Assembly: GCA_003021175.1 (NCBI GenBank)
Contig: PXQV01000003.1
Location: forward strand, 1-64,000
DNA length: 64,000 nucleotides
Direction of reading: 5' to 3'
Origin: Halobacteriales archaeon QH_7_66_36
Lineage (GTDB): Archaea > Halobacteriota > Halobacteria > Halobacteriales > Haloarculaceae
Each line of letters begins with the position of its first letter. The stretch's first letter is position 1. This document shows positions 16,232-25,059 of the stretch, one piece after another. The notes under the pieces are model-generated. The model saw only the letters and a program-made list of their open reading frames with translations. It was not told where the DNA came from and searched no databases. Both the position numbers and the translations under genes were made by a program.

Positions 16232-17335
16232 ATGGCACACACGACGGAACGGTACGGCGACTGGCCGCTCACGCGGCTGATGACGGACGTCGTCGGCTCC
16301 GGTCACAAGTCGGCCGACGACATGACGCGCGAACAGGCCCGCGAGTCGTTCCGCCGGATTCTCGACGGCGAACCGGACGACACGACGCTCGGCGCGTTCT
16401 GGCTCGCCAACCGCTGGAAGCGGAACACCCCCGAGGAGTTGGGCGCGTACGTGGACACGATGGCCGAGGACACCGAGACGGCCGCACCCGACTGCGACCC
16501 GGTGGACTGTGGCGCGAACTACGACGGGAAGGGCCGGACCGCGATCCTCGGGGTCGCCGCCGGCCTCGTCGCCGCGGCCGCCGGGACGCCCGTCGTCACC
16601 CACTCCGGCGACCGCGTCCCGACACAGAGACAGGACGCCTACAAACACGCGCTCGACGAACTGGGCGTGCGGACGGAACTCTCGCCCGCAGAGTCGGCCG
16701 ACATGACCGACGAGGTCGGCTTCGGGTTCTACTACCAGCCGAACTTCGCGCCGACGGTCGACGCGCTCGACGAGCGGCGCGAGATGATGGGCGTCCGCAC
16801 GTTCGTCAACACGGTGGAGACGCTCACGAATCCGGCCGACACCTCGACGCATCTCGGCTCCTTCTACCATCTGCCGTACGCGGTCCGCATCATCGAGACG
16901 CTCCAACAGGCCGAGACGGCCGACATCGACCGCGTGCTCATGTTCCAAGGGATGGAGGGGTACGACGACGTGCGGCCCGGGTCGACGACCGTCGCCGAGT
17001 GGAGCCACGGGTCCGGCCGGACGGACGAGTCCGGTCGGGACGAGTCGGGCGACGACGTTGACGACTTCACCATCGAGACGGCCGACTACGGGATGGACTT
17101 CGACGAGGACGCGCTCGGCGTCACCGACGTGGCCGCCGACTCCGCGCGCATCACGGAGGAGGTCGTGACCGGCGAGCGCGAGGACGCCTTCGCGGACGCG
17201 GTCGCGCTCAACGCCGCGCTCCGCATCTACGCCGGCGAGGACGCCGAGAGTATCGACGCAGGTCTCGACGCGGCCCGCGAGGCAATCGACTCGGGAGCGG
17301 CCGCCGACGCGCTCGCGGCACTCCGAGCGTTCTAG
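16232..17335 (+). CDS. Anthranilate phosphoribosyltransferase-like protein (TrpD2 family)
   Basis: A 367-residue member of the nucleoside phosphorylase/TrpD fold: N-terminal helical domain (WPLTRLMTDVVGSGHKSADD), glycine-rich phosphoribosyl loop region DCGANYDGKGRTAILGVAAGL, and VTHSGDRVPTQRQDAY. The canonical TrpD loop GTGGD is not preserved, and the sequence is closer to the TrpD2/YbiB group, which binds nucleic acid in bacteria. A role in tryptophan synthesis is therefore not assured; no other trp genes are nearby. It has an acidic insertion (GRDESGDDVDDF) typical of haloarchaea. Confidence 0.8.
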   Translation: MAHTTERYGDWPLTRLMTDVVGSGHKSADDMTREQARESFRRILDGEPDDTTLGAFWLANRWKRNTPEELGAYVDTMAEDTETAAPDCDPVDCGANYDGKGRTAILGVAAGLVAAAAGTPVVTHSGDRVPTQRQDAYKHALDELGVRTELSPAESADMTDEVGFGFYYQPNFAPTVDALDERREMMGVRTFVNTVETLTNPADTSTHLGSFYHLPYAVRIIETLQQAETADIDRVLMFQGMEGYDDVRPGSTTVAEWSHGSGRTDESGRDESGDDVDDFTIETADYGMDFDEDALGVTDVAADSARITEEVVTGEREDAFADAVALNAALRIYAGEDAESIDAGLDAAREAIDSGAAADALAALRAF

Positions 17336-17377
17336 TCGTTCGGCAGGCCCAAGACCCCACCCGTCGAATCGGCACGC

Positions 17378-17935
17378 ATGGGTGAACTCGGGCGGCGAGC
17401 GGTCCACGCGTCCGGCGCGCTCGCCCCGCTGTCACACGTCGCCGACATACTGACGTGGCCGCAGGTCCGCTACGCGTGGACCGCGATAGCCGTCGTCACC
17501 CTCGTGATGGAGGCGCTTCGCCTGTACGGCGGCTTGGAACTCGCCCTCTATGATCGACTCACCCGCGAGTACGAACAGGAGAGCGTCGCGGGCTACGCGC
17601 TCTACATGATTTCGGGGACGCCGGTGCTGTGGCTCACGCCACCCGCCGTCGGGACGCCGGCCATCCTCATGCTGGCGCTCGGCGACCCGGTGTCCGGCCT
17701 GCTCTCCTCGGGTGAACTCCGGTCGGTGAAGCGACCGCGCGTCCTCGTCGGCATGTTCGCCGTCTGTTTCGCGCTCGCGATTCCGTTCGTCCCGCCGCTG
17801 GCCGCGGCCGCAGGCGCGCTCGGGGCTACCGTCGCCGACGGCGTCAAGCCGATCGTTCGAGGGTACGTCGTCGACGACAATCTCACGATTCCGCCGCTTG
17901 CGGCCGCCGGTCTCGCCCTCGCGCTCGCCGCGTGA
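17378..17935 (+). CDS. Polyprenol/dolichol kinase-like integral membrane protein
   Basis: A 185-residue membrane protein with about five hydrophobic helices. The N-terminal GRRAVHASGALAPLSH and the later ALGDPVSGLLSSGELRSVKRPRVLVGMFA resemble the SEC59/DGK1/VTE5 family of CTP-dependent lipid or polyprenol kinases (the GD-x-x-(A/S)-(A/G) motif near the pore plus a basic stretch). The archaeal substrate may be a polyprenol or geranylgeraniol, but that is inference. It lies between TrpD2-like and cyclophilin genes. Confidence 0.75.
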   Translation: MGELGRRAVHASGALAPLSHVADILTWPQVRYAWTAIAVVTLVMEALRLYGGLELALYDRLTREYEQESVAGYALYMISGTPVLWLTPPAVGTPAILMLALGDPVSGLLSSGELRSVKRPRVLVGMFAVCFALAIPFVPPLAAAAGALGATVADGVKPIVRGYVVDDNLTIPPLAAAGLALALAA

Positions 17936-17972
17936 ACGGCACGCTTTTCCGCCGGTCGGCCGACCGCTCGAT

Positions 17973-18542
17973 ATGGAGAACCGCGAACGCGCGAACCCCG
18001 ACAACCCGACGGCGACGATCCACACGACCCACGGCGACGTAACGGTCGAGCTGTTCACCGAGCGTGCCCCCCGGACGGCCGGGAACTTCATCGGCCTCGC
18101 GAAGTCCGATCCCGCGGCCGACGCCGACCCGGCACCTGACACCAACACGTGGGCGGACCCGGAGAGCGGCGAAGTCCGCGGCGACTCGCTGTACGCCGGC
18201 GTGCCGTTCCACCGCGTCATCGACGGGTTCGTGATTCAGGGTGGCGACCCGACGGGCACCGGTCGCGGCGGCCCCGGTTACCAGTTCGACGACGAGATCC
18301 ACGAGGATCTCACGCACGACGGTCCCGGTATCCTGAGCATGGCGAACTCCGGGCCGAACACGAACGGCTCGCAGTTCTTCGTCACGCTCGACGCACAGCC
18401 CCACCTCGACGGCGACCACCCCGTCTTCGGACAGGTCATCGACGGGATGGCTGTCGTCGAGGAGATCGCCTCGCTGCCGACCGACCGACAGGACCAGCCG
18501 CGCGAGGAAGCCGGCATCGACGCGGTCACGGTCAAGGAGTAG
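17973..18542 (+). CDS. Peptidyl-prolyl cis-trans isomerase, cyclophilin type
   Basis: Catalyses proline isomerisation during protein folding. The 189-residue cytosolic protein has the cyclophilin core: AGNFIGLA, VPFHRVIDGFVIQGGDPTGT with the catalytic FHR arginine, GPGILSMANSGPNTNGSQFF with the Met-Ala-Asn and Gln-Phe-Phe residues, and HPVFGQVIDGM. Compared with eukaryotic cyclophilin A, it carries a haloarchaeal acidic insertion after FIGLAK. The chosen start, ATG 17973, gives MENRERANPDNPTATIHT. Confidence 0.95.
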   Translation: MENRERANPDNPTATIHTTHGDVTVELFTERAPRTAGNFIGLAKSDPAADADPAPDTNTWADPESGEVRGDSLYAGVPFHRVIDGFVIQGGDPTGTGRGGPGYQFDDEIHEDLTHDGPGILSMANSGPNTNGSQFFVTLDAQPHLDGDHPVFGQVIDGMAVVEEIASLPTDRQDQPREEAGIDAVTVKE

Positions 18543-18628
18543 CCGCGCCGGGACGACCGACCGCGCCTGCGAGACGGCGCGTCGGTCGGCTCGAAAAGGG
18601 TTATGCGGCCGCGCCCGGAACTGCCCGT

Positions 18629-19168
18629 ATGGATCTGCGGGTCATCGGGGTGTTGCTGATCGTTCCCCTCCTCGACGTGATGTTACTCGGCGTGCTGGCG
18701 ACGACGTTCCCGCTGACGTGGATCGTCGCGCTCGTCGTGTTGACGGCGTTGGTCGGACTGCTCCTCGTCCGCGCCGAGGGTCGACGCGCGCTCACGCGCA
18801 TCCAGCGGAAGGCCGTCAGCGGCGAGATCCCGACCGACGACCTGATCGACGGCGGCCTGTTGCTCGTCGCCGGCGCGCTGTTCCTCACGCCCGGCCTCGT
18901 CACGGACGCGCTCGCACTCTTGCTGGCGATTCCGCCGACGCGCTATCCGATTCGCGTGCTCGTGAAGAAGTACGTCGTCACGCCGTACGTCGACGCCAAG
19001 ACGGGCGGCTTCGGCTCCGGCAACGTCTATGTCGGCGGCTTCCCGAACGACGGCGACCCGACGACCGGGGCTGGTGGCGGCGGTGACGGCTCGACCATCG
19101 ACATCGGCGAGGACGAGTACCGGAACGTGGACGACGATGACGACCGCTCGCAACCGAGCGACTCCTGA
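18629..19168 (+). CDS. FxsA family membrane protein
   Basis: A 179-residue inner-membrane protein. Two N-terminal helices (VIGVLLIVPLLDVMLLGVLA and WIVALVVLTALVGLLLV) are followed by the FxsA motif RRALTRIQRKAVSGEIPTDD, then LIDGGLLLVAGALFLTPGLVTDALALLLAIP (in parts) and a Gly/Asp-rich acidic tail. E. coli FxsA modulates phage F exclusion, but the role in archaea is unknown. It is followed by tRNA-Ile on the same strand. Confidence 0.9.
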   Translation: MDLRVIGVLLIVPLLDVMLLGVLATTFPLTWIVALVVLTALVGLLLVRAEGRRALTRIQRKAVSGEIPTDDLIDGGLLLVAGALFLTPGLVTDALALLLAIPPTRYPIRVLVKKYVVTPYVDAKTGGFGSGNVYVGGFPNDGDPTTGAGGGGDGSTIDIGEDEYRNVDDDDDRSQPSDS

Positions 19169-19232
19169 CCCGCACTCCCTCCAAACGAAACGGTTAAACG
19201 ACACACCACGGTACGATTAGGTGCGCCTACCT

Positions 19233-19307
19233 GGGCCAATAGCTCAGCCAGGTATGAGCGCTCGGCTGATAACCGGGAGGTCATCGGTTCAAATCCGATT
19301 TGGCCCA
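19233..19307 (+). tRNA. tRNA-Ile (anticodon GAT)
   Basis: The cloverleaf folds fully: acceptor GGGCCAA/TTGGCCC, discriminator A at 19307, D-arm with GCTC/GAGC, anticodon stem CTCGG/CCGGG holding loop CTGATAA (anticodon GAT), and T-arm ATCGG/CCGAT with loop TTCAAAT. CCA is not encoded. A GGTTAAACGAC box about 40 nt upstream could serve as TATA. Confidence 0.96.
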
Positions 19308-19535
19308 TCCCGTTTCCACTCGGCTCCGCCGAACGGAAACTGGGCGCGAACCTCCCCAGCCACCTACTGTCGATACACGTCCCGAATAGCCTCGGCTTTC
19401 GTTGAGCTGAGCGTCTCTCGTCTCTCCCGACGATGGGATTTCAGCCTTAGCCACCGACGCGGTTTCACATCTACGCGGTAAACGATAGATGTCAAGCGGT
19501 CAGCGCCGACGGGGAGGACGCCTCACTCGGAGGAG
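19308..19535. other. Intergenic stretch after tRNA-Ile, with terminator-like hairpin
   Basis: GTTTCC and GGAAAC (19312-19340) enclose TCGGC/GCCGA around a TCC loop, a strong hairpin right after the tRNA and a plausible terminator or processing signal. Further on, an open frame of about 43 codons on the minus strand (19364-19495, TTG start, ending EAIRDVYRQ) is Arg/Lys rich. It is not recognised and may be the remnant of an element inserted beside the tRNA. Confidence 0.5.
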
Positions 19536-21218
19536 TTACGTCTCGGCGCTGGTCTCTGACTGTGCGTCGTCTCGAAGCTCAGTCCGGCGGATTTTTCCGG
19601 TCACCGTCTTCGGCAGCTCGTCGCGGAACTCGATCTCGCGGGGGTACTCGTGCGCCGAAAGCTCCTGCTTTACGTAGGTCTGTATGTCTTCCTTGAGGCT
19701 CTCGGATGGCTCTGCGTCCTTGCTCGGAACGACGTATGATTTGACGATGTTCCCCCGCTCCGCGTGTGGCTTGGGGACGACCGCTGCTTCTGCAACGGCT
19801 TCGTGTTCGCCCAGCGCACTCTCGACTTCGAACGGGCCAATTCGGTATCCCGAAGAGAGGATGACGTCGTCAGCGCGCCCTTCGAACCAGAAGTAACCGT
19901 CTCTGTCCTTGTGTGCAAGGTCGCCCGAGAGATACCACTCGCCGTCGGGACCGTCGACGAACGCGTTCCGTGTCTTCTCGGGTTTTTGCCAGAACTCGGC
20001 GAAGAAACACGGATAGTCGCCACGCTGGGCGATTTCGCCGGTTTCGCCCGGCCTCATGACCTCCCCCGTCTCCGGGTCGACGATGTCGGCGTCGATGCCG
20101 GGGAGTGGCTTCCCCATCGACCCCGGTCGAATATCCATCGTCGGATAGTTGTTGATGATCATGTTTCCGGTCTCGGTCTGGCCGTACGTGTCGAGGATGG
20201 TGACGCCCAGCTTTTCCTCCCCCCACTCGACGACACCGGCACTAATCGGTTCACCGATCGAAAGCGCGTGCCGCAGACTTAAATCGACACCGTCGAGCAC
20301 CGCCTCGTTTTCGCGGAGCATCCGGTAGGCTGTCGGAACCGAGAACAGGACGTTAATCGGGTACTCGTCGAGCAAGTCGGCCCACTCTTCCGGGTCGAAC
20401 TCGCCCTCGTAGGTGAAGAGGGAGGTTCCCCAAAACCAAGCCCCGAGCGTGTTGATCGCACCCGTCAGCCAGCCCAAGTCGCCGGTCGACCAGTAGAGAT
20501 CACCGGGCTGGAGGTCGACAGTGTACTTTTGAGTCGTCGCGACGCCAGCAATCCAGCGCTGCTCGTGGAGGACGCCCTTGGCCAGGCCGGTCGTCCCCGA
20601 CGTGTAGTACAGCAGGGCGTCGTCGTCGCCGCTGGTTTCGGTGACCTCGTACTCCGTGCTCGCGGCGTCCAGTGCAGTATCGAAGATCACGTCGTCGGTG
20701 GCCGCGTCCCCGCCGCGGTCGACGGTGATCACGTGTTCGACCGTCGGCGCGTCGTTCAGCGCGTCTTCGATTGTGTCGCGGTTGTCCGTCGTGGTGACCA
20801 CGACCTTCGCGTCGCAGTCGTCCAGCCGGTAGGAGATGCCATCCGGACCGAACCGCTCGTTGACGCTTCCCCAGACAGCACCGTGCTTGAGTGTCCCGAC
20901 CAGCGCCACGTAGTGTTCGGGGATTCGGGGCATGTACGAGAAAACGCGATTACCCTGCTCGATTCCCAGCGATTCGAGGACGTTCGCGAACTGGCTCGAC
21001 CGGTCTGCGAGTTCCCAGAACGTCATCGTCGAAAGCTCTCCGTCGGTACCGACCTGATAGAGCGCGACTTGGCCCCGGTCGGTCGCGTGACGGTCGGCAA
21101 CCTCGTGGCCAATATTCAATTCGGCCGGTGCGTCCCAGTCTGCTTCCGCGTAAATGTCGTCCCACGAGAACTCCTCGCGCGCCGCTTCGTACTCTCCTAA
21201 ATTGTGGCCGTGTGCCAT
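19536..21218 (-). CDS. AMP-forming acyl-CoA/acetyl-CoA synthetase
   Basis: Activates a carboxylic acid to its CoA thioester through an acyl-adenylate. The 560-residue ANL enzyme has the P-loop YYTSGTTGLAKGVLHE, the aromatic stretch TYGQTETGNMI, the A8 region YLSGDLAHKDRDGYFWFEGR (in parts), and the catalytic Lys near LPKTVTGKIRRTELR. It is shorter than true Acs (about 650) and nearer to medium-chain (MACS) synthetases. Codons with A or T at position three are clearly more frequent than in neighbours, suggesting acquisition. A GAGGTG lies 6 nt before its ATG. Confidence 0.93.
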   Translation of the reverse strand: MAHGHNLGEYEAAREEFSWDDIYAEADWDAPAELNIGHEVADRHATDRGQVALYQVGTDGELSTMTFWELADRSSQFANVLESLGIEQGNRVFSYMPRIPEHYVALVGTLKHGAVWGSVNERFGPDGISYRLDDCDAKVVVTTTDNRDTIEDALNDAPTVEHVITVDRGGDAATDDVIFDTALDAASTEYEVTETSGDDDALLYYTSGTTGLAKGVLHEQRWIAGVATTQKYTVDLQPGDLYWSTGDLGWLTGAINTLGAWFWGTSLFTYEGEFDPEEWADLLDEYPINVLFSVPTAYRMLRENEAVLDGVDLSLRHALSIGEPISAGVVEWGEEKLGVTILDTYGQTETGNMIINNYPTMDIRPGSMGKPLPGIDADIVDPETGEVMRPGETGEIAQRGDYPCFFAEFWQKPEKTRNAFVDGPDGEWYLSGDLAHKDRDGYFWFEGRADDVILSSGYRIGPFEVESALGEHEAVAEAAVVPKPHAERGNIVKSYVVPSKDAEPSESLKEDIQTYVKQELSAHEYPREIEFRDELPKTVTGKIRRTELRDDAQSETSAET

Positions 21219-21672
21219 ACGTCACCTCGGATACTGATTTTAAAATAATTACTCTTATCAAAATAAATAAATATCATGACATCGTCGTGCGGCGATGCCG
21301 TGGCTGAGCTATCGCCCAGGAAGCGAGGACGCAGACGCGCCACCGCTCACGCTGCACGTATCTCGTGGTGAGCCGACCCGAGAGCGGTGTGTTCGAGTCA
21401 CTGTACTCTGCGAGAGCCGTCACGGGATGGGTTCGACACTGTCACTCTGTCCGCCACTTCCCACATGTCAGGTGCGTGGCCGCGAGTCGCTCGATTTCTC
21501 GGTCGGGGTTGAACACCATGCCGTGGAGACCTCCGTGCCGCCCGTCACGAGCGCGGTCCCGTCGTCCAGTCCGAAATCCATACTACTCGGATTCGTCGTC
21601 AACTGTTCGGCTGGCTGTGGCGACCCCTCGTCCCGTCCAAGCGTTTTATACGGCGTCGCACGACGGGCGTCT
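21219..21672. other. Gene-poor region: AT-rich acs promoter and gene debris
   Basis: Bases 21238-21275 are extremely A/T rich for this genome and include TTTTAAAAT-like boxes about 25 nt before the acs ATG on the minus strand. Beyond them, on the minus strand from 21581, an ATG opens MDFGLDDGTALVTGGTE, which looks like the first 15 residues of a short-chain dehydrogenase (the ALVTGG start of the NAD-binding loop) and then loses similarity and stops. This is probably debris of a lost SDR gene. TTTTATA at 21643-21649 is a likely TATA box for the CoA transferase. Confidence 0.55.
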
Positions 21673-22791
21673 ATGGACCTCAGCGGCGTGCGCGTGCTGG
21701 ACCTGACGCGGCTGCTCCCCGGCCCGTACGCGACGCAGTTGCTCGCGGACGCGGGCGCAGACGTGGTGAAGGTCGAATCGCCCGACCGGGGCGACTACGC
21801 TCGAACCATGACCCCGACGACCGAGGATGGGGTCAGCCGGGTGTTCGACGCGGTGAATCGCGGCAAGCGAAGCGTCGCGCTCGACCTGACGACCGACGCG
21901 GGACTGGCGGCGTTCGACGCGCTCGCTCGGGAGGCGGATGCCGTTGTCGAGGGATTCGCACCGGGGACAGCCGAGCGACTCGATGTCGGCCACGAGCGAC
22001 TGCGCGAACTGAACCCCGAGTTGGTGTACTGCTCGCTGTCCGGCTACGGCGGGACGGGACCGCGCCGCGACCACCCCGGCCACGACCTCAACTACGTCGC
22101 GACGACCGGGCTGTTGGACATGACCAGAGCCGACGACGGGGAGCGTCCGCGGATTCCGGGCGTGCCGGTCGCGGACATGGCCGGTGGACAGGCCGCGGCG
22201 TTTGCCATCGTCGCCGGACTGCTCTCGCGCGAGTTGGGCAACGGCGGCTGTTACGTCGACACCTCGCTGGCGGAGGCCGCGCTGAGCGTCACGCAACCGG
22301 TCGCGGCGCTGGCGTTCGACGGCGACCCTCGTCCCGGCGGGACACCGCTCACCGGCGAACTGCCGTGGTACGACGTGTACGAGGCGGGCGACGGCCGGTA
22401 CGTGACGCTGGCTGCGCTGGAGGAGCCGTTCTGGCAGGCGTTCTGCGAGGCGGCCGACCGGCCGAATCTCGTCGGGGTGCACGGCACCACGGACCCGGAC
22501 GAGCGCGCGGCGCTCCGCGAGGCACTGACTGACCTGTTCGCGGAGCGGTCGGCGGCCGGGTGGGAGCGACTGTGTGGCGACACGGGGATGGTCGCGCGAG
22601 TCCGGACACCTGCGGAGGCAGTCGCGGACGAGAGCTTTCGCGACCGCGGCGTCGTCCACGACGGGCGCGTCGGCTTCCCCGGCCGCGTCGACGGCACGGT
22701 GCCCGAAACGGACGAGACCGTTCCGAATCTCGGCGAACACACCGAGTCGGTGCTGTCCGAAGTCGGCTTCGACCCCGACCGTCTCACGTAA
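21673..22791 (+). CDS. CaiB/BaiF CoA-transferase family III protein, alpha-methylacyl-CoA racemase-like
   Basis: A 372-residue family III CoA transferase. The N-terminus GVRVLDLTRLLPGPYATQLL is diagnostic. GYGGTGPRRDHPGHDLNY supplies a His in the GHD(I/L)NY context, and VADMAGGQAAAF supplies an Asp; this His/Asp pair is that of alpha-methylacyl-CoA racemases, whereas formyl-CoA type transferases rely on the Asp. It therefore either epimerises branched acyl-CoAs or transfers CoA. ATG 21673 follows TTTTATA by about 24 nt, a leaderless arrangement. Divergent from the acyl-CoA synthetase, with which it may act. Confidence 0.9.
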   Translation: MDLSGVRVLDLTRLLPGPYATQLLADAGADVVKVESPDRGDYARTMTPTTEDGVSRVFDAVNRGKRSVALDLTTDAGLAAFDALAREADAVVEGFAPGTAERLDVGHERLRELNPELVYCSLSGYGGTGPRRDHPGHDLNYVATTGLLDMTRADDGERPRIPGVPVADMAGGQAAAFAIVAGLLSRELGNGGCYVDTSLAEAALSVTQPVAALAFDGDPRPGGTPLTGELPWYDVYEAGDGRYVTLAALEEPFWQAFCEAADRPNLVGVHGTTDPDERAALREALTDLFAERSAAGWERLCGDTGMVARVRTPAEAVADESFRDRGVVHDGRVGFPGRVDGTVPETDETVPNLGEHTESVLSEVGFDPDRLT

Positions 22792-22867
22792 CCGCGCGCT
22801 CGCAGGCGACGAATCACCGAGCGGTCCGGAGCGGCGGATTCAGGTGGGCCGACCGCGTACTCGGCGT

Positions 22868-23074
22868 ATGGAAACTCCCGACCGGGTCCCCGAGTGGGCG
22901 AAGGCGCTGTCGATCCTCGTGGTGGCAGTGGTGCTCGCGGGCGTGACCGACTTTCTCCTCTCGCAGGCCGGCTACGACGGTCTCGGTATGCTCGTGTGGG
23001 CGGCCGGCTACGGCGGCGGCGTCATCGTGGTGTGGGCCGTCTGGCTCCGCGGATTGGAGTTCGATCCGGAGTAG
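22868..23074 (+). CDS. Small two-helix membrane protein, unknown
   Basis: A 68-residue protein starting METPDRVPEWAKALSIL with two hydrophobic helices (LSILVVAVVLAGVTDFLL and GMLVWAAGYGGGVIVVWAVWL) and an acidic tail. ATG 22868 is preceded by a short intergenic gap. Haloarchaea encode many proteins of this kind; no function can be assigned. Confidence 0.7.
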   Translation: METPDRVPEWAKALSILVVAVVLAGVTDFLLSQAGYDGLGMLVWAAGYGGGVIVVWAVWLRGLEFDPE

Positions 23075-23108
23075 CAACGTTCTTTCCGACCGCCGTCGTG
23101 TAGCCCGT

Positions 23109-23528
23109 GTGCAGTCGGACGACCCGACGACCGTCGAGCAACTCGTCGTCCACGCCGACGACGTGGTGACGGCGCTCGAAGCGAACGCGCGCCGCGACGA
23201 GGGTGCGGTGTTGCGGGTCACGCCCCCCTTCTCCGGGCGGATGCGTGCCCGTCTCCATCTCGCGGGCCGCGAGGCCGACTACGACGAGCCGCGACCGATC
23301 CACGTCGACCCAGCCGCGCTGGTCACCGACCTGCCGCCGTTTCCGACGCCCGACGACACCGCCGAGGCAATGCGAGACGACGGCGACTACTCCGTCGACG
23401 ACCACCACGCGGAACACGCCGACGCGGTCGAGGCGTGGCGAGAGACGGTTCGCGAAGGGGTCGCCGAACGCGCGACGATCGAAACGACCACCGGCTCGCA
23501 CGACGTCGCGGTTTCCCTGCTCGGGTAA
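23109..23528 (+). CDS. Conserved haloarchaeal protein of unknown function
   Basis: A 139-residue acidic protein beginning MQSDDPTTVEQLVVHADDVV at GTG 23109. The sequence EGAVLRVTPPFSGRMRARLH suggests a small alpha/beta domain, and the C-terminal half is rich in His, Asp and Glu (DDGDYSVDDHHAEHADAVEAW). I do not recognise the family with confidence. Codon bias is normal for the genome, so the gene is real. It precedes aglJ on the same strand. Confidence 0.7.
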   Translation: MQSDDPTTVEQLVVHADDVVTALEANARRDEGAVLRVTPPFSGRMRARLHLAGREADYDEPRPIHVDPAALVTDLPPFPTPDDTAEAMRDDGDYSVDDHHAEHADAVEAWRETVREGVAERATIETTTGSHDVAVSLLG

Positions 23529-23613
23529 CCCGGCGACTACGAGACACGCGACCGTCCGCCGTCGCCCGCTCGGCCCGGAACCTTTTCACCGACCCCGGCC
23601 AGATGTCGACCAA

Positions 23614-24645
23614 ATGGACCTCGACGACGTCTGCGTGCTGCTGCCGACGATGAACGAGGCCGCTACCGTCGGCGAGGTCGTCGAGGGATTCCGCGAGCAG
23701 GGGTTCGACAACGTGTTGGTGATCGACGGCGGATCGACGGACGACACGCAAACGAAGGCCCGCACCGCCGGTGCGCGGGTGGCCGAACAGCGCGGTCGCG
23801 GCAAGGGACAGGCGATCCGGCAGGCCGTCACCGAGGAGATCGACGCGCCGGTCGTGCTGATGGCCGACGCGGACGGCACGTATCGGCCGGCCGACGCCGA
23901 GGCGCTGCTCGCTCCGATCGAGGATGGCCGTGCCGAACACGTCATCGGCGACCGCTTCGCCGACATGGAGGCGGGCGCGATGTCGCGGCTCAACCGCGTC
24001 GGCAATCGGCTGGCGAACGGCGTCTTCCGGGTGGCACACGGCAAGCCGCTCGCCGATATCCTCTCCGGGTATCGGGCGTTCACCCGCGACGAGTTTCTCC
24101 GCTACACCCTCACCGCCGACGGTTTCGGCATCGAGACCGAGCTGGCCGTCGAAGCAGTCAAACACGGCACGCCGGTGGCAGTCGTTCCGATCACCTACCG
24201 CGCCCGCCCGGACGACTCCGAGACGAATCTCAACCCGGTGACCGACGGCGGCCGCATCTTCCTCGCCCTGTACCGGCTCGCGAAGACGAACAATCCGCTG
24301 TTCTACTTCGGCAGCGTCGGGGTCGCGTCGCTCGCGGCCGGTCTCGCACTCGCGGCGTACGTCGCGGCGGAGTGGTTCCTCCGAACGCCGTCGGTCTCCC
24401 ACGAGGCGCTGACGGTCGTCGCCGCGGCGGGGATCATCCTCGGCGTCCAGCTCGTCGTCTTCGGCATGCTCTCGGACGCCATCGTGACGGCGAACCGCGA
24501 GCAGACGCGCCGACTGGAGGAGCTCGTCGAACAGGTCGCCGAGCCGCGAGGAAAGTCTCCCCGTCGTGTGTTGACGGAAGAGTCGGATTCAGACCCGGCC
24601 GAGGAACGAGAGCCGGCGACTGCCGGCGCGAGCGACGACGAGTGA
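23614..24645 (+). CDS. aglJ: S-layer glycoprotein N-glycosyltransferase AglJ (dolichol-phosphate hexosyltransferase)
   Basis: GT2-family enzyme that adds the first hexose to dolichol phosphate in the haloarchaeal N-glycan pathway. The 343-residue protein begins DDVCVLLPTMNEAATVGEVV, has the nucleotide-binding VLMADADGTYRP (DxD-type), HVIGDRFADM, DILSGYRAFTRDEF, and the AglJ-typical block FGIETELAVEAVKHGT. Two C-terminal membrane helices (VASLAAGLALAAYVAAEW and GIILGVQLVVFGML) precede an acidic Ser/Asp/Glu tail. It is standalone; no other agl genes or oligosaccharyltransferase are next to it. Confidence 0.9.
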   Translation: MDLDDVCVLLPTMNEAATVGEVVEGFREQGFDNVLVIDGGSTDDTQTKARTAGARVAEQRGRGKGQAIRQAVTEEIDAPVVLMADADGTYRPADAEALLAPIEDGRAEHVIGDRFADMEAGAMSRLNRVGNRLANGVFRVAHGKPLADILSGYRAFTRDEFLRYTLTADGFGIETELAVEAVKHGTPVAVVPITYRARPDDSETNLNPVTDGGRIFLALYRLAKTNNPLFYFGSVGVASLAAGLALAAYVAAEWFLRTPSVSHEALTVVAAAGIILGVQLVVFGMLSDAIVTANREQTRRLEELVEQVAEPRGKSPRRVLTEESDSDPAEEREPATAGASDDE

Positions 24646-24652
24646 CGTAGCG

Positions 24653-24976
24653 TCAAAAGGGGAGGAGGCCGCGGAGCTGTGCGACGATGCTGTTCGCCGC
24701 GCGCTCGCGGTGGCGTTCGAACACCGGATGGAGCGCGTTCAACAGCTCCTGTTCCGTCTCGAACCGCTCGCGGTCGGTTTCGGCCAGCGCCTCCGAGAGT
24801 CGTAGCTCGTTGCCGGCAGCGTCGTACGGAACGCTCGGGTCGTCGAGTCGGTCGGTGAGTTCTCTGCCGGTCGCCGGGAACGACACGTCGTCGACGTACT
24901 CGTCGAGTGCGGCGATACCGAACGCGAGCGTCTCCGGTTCGTCGTCAGTGTCGTCGGTCGGAGGCCGAACACCCAT
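24653..24976 (-). CDS. DUF5789-like small haloarchaeal protein
   Basis: A 107-residue acidic protein: FGIAALDEYVDDVSFPATGRELTDRL, then VPYDAAGNELRLSEALAE. This pattern (VSFP ... YDAAGNE ... L) resembles the haloarchaeal DUF5789 group; the assignment is from memory and tentative. The preferred start is MGVRPPTDDTDDE at 24976. Convergent with aglJ, with 7 bp between stops. Confidence 0.7.
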   Translation of the reverse strand: MGVRPPTDDTDDEPETLAFGIAALDEYVDDVSFPATGRELTDRLDDPSVPYDAAGNELRLSEALAETDRERFETEQELLNALHPVFERHRERAANSIVAQLRGLLPF

Positions 24977-25059
24977 CGTTCTCACAACACGCGGCCCGGT
25001 TGAAAAGTCACCCGACGCGCCCCCGAAACCCACAACACCACCCGCACCGAGACACCGGT

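Noticed and set aside
19221-19481. Plus-strand frame starting in the tRNA-Ile region
   Set aside because: It runs through the tRNA gene itself and has no protein similarity.
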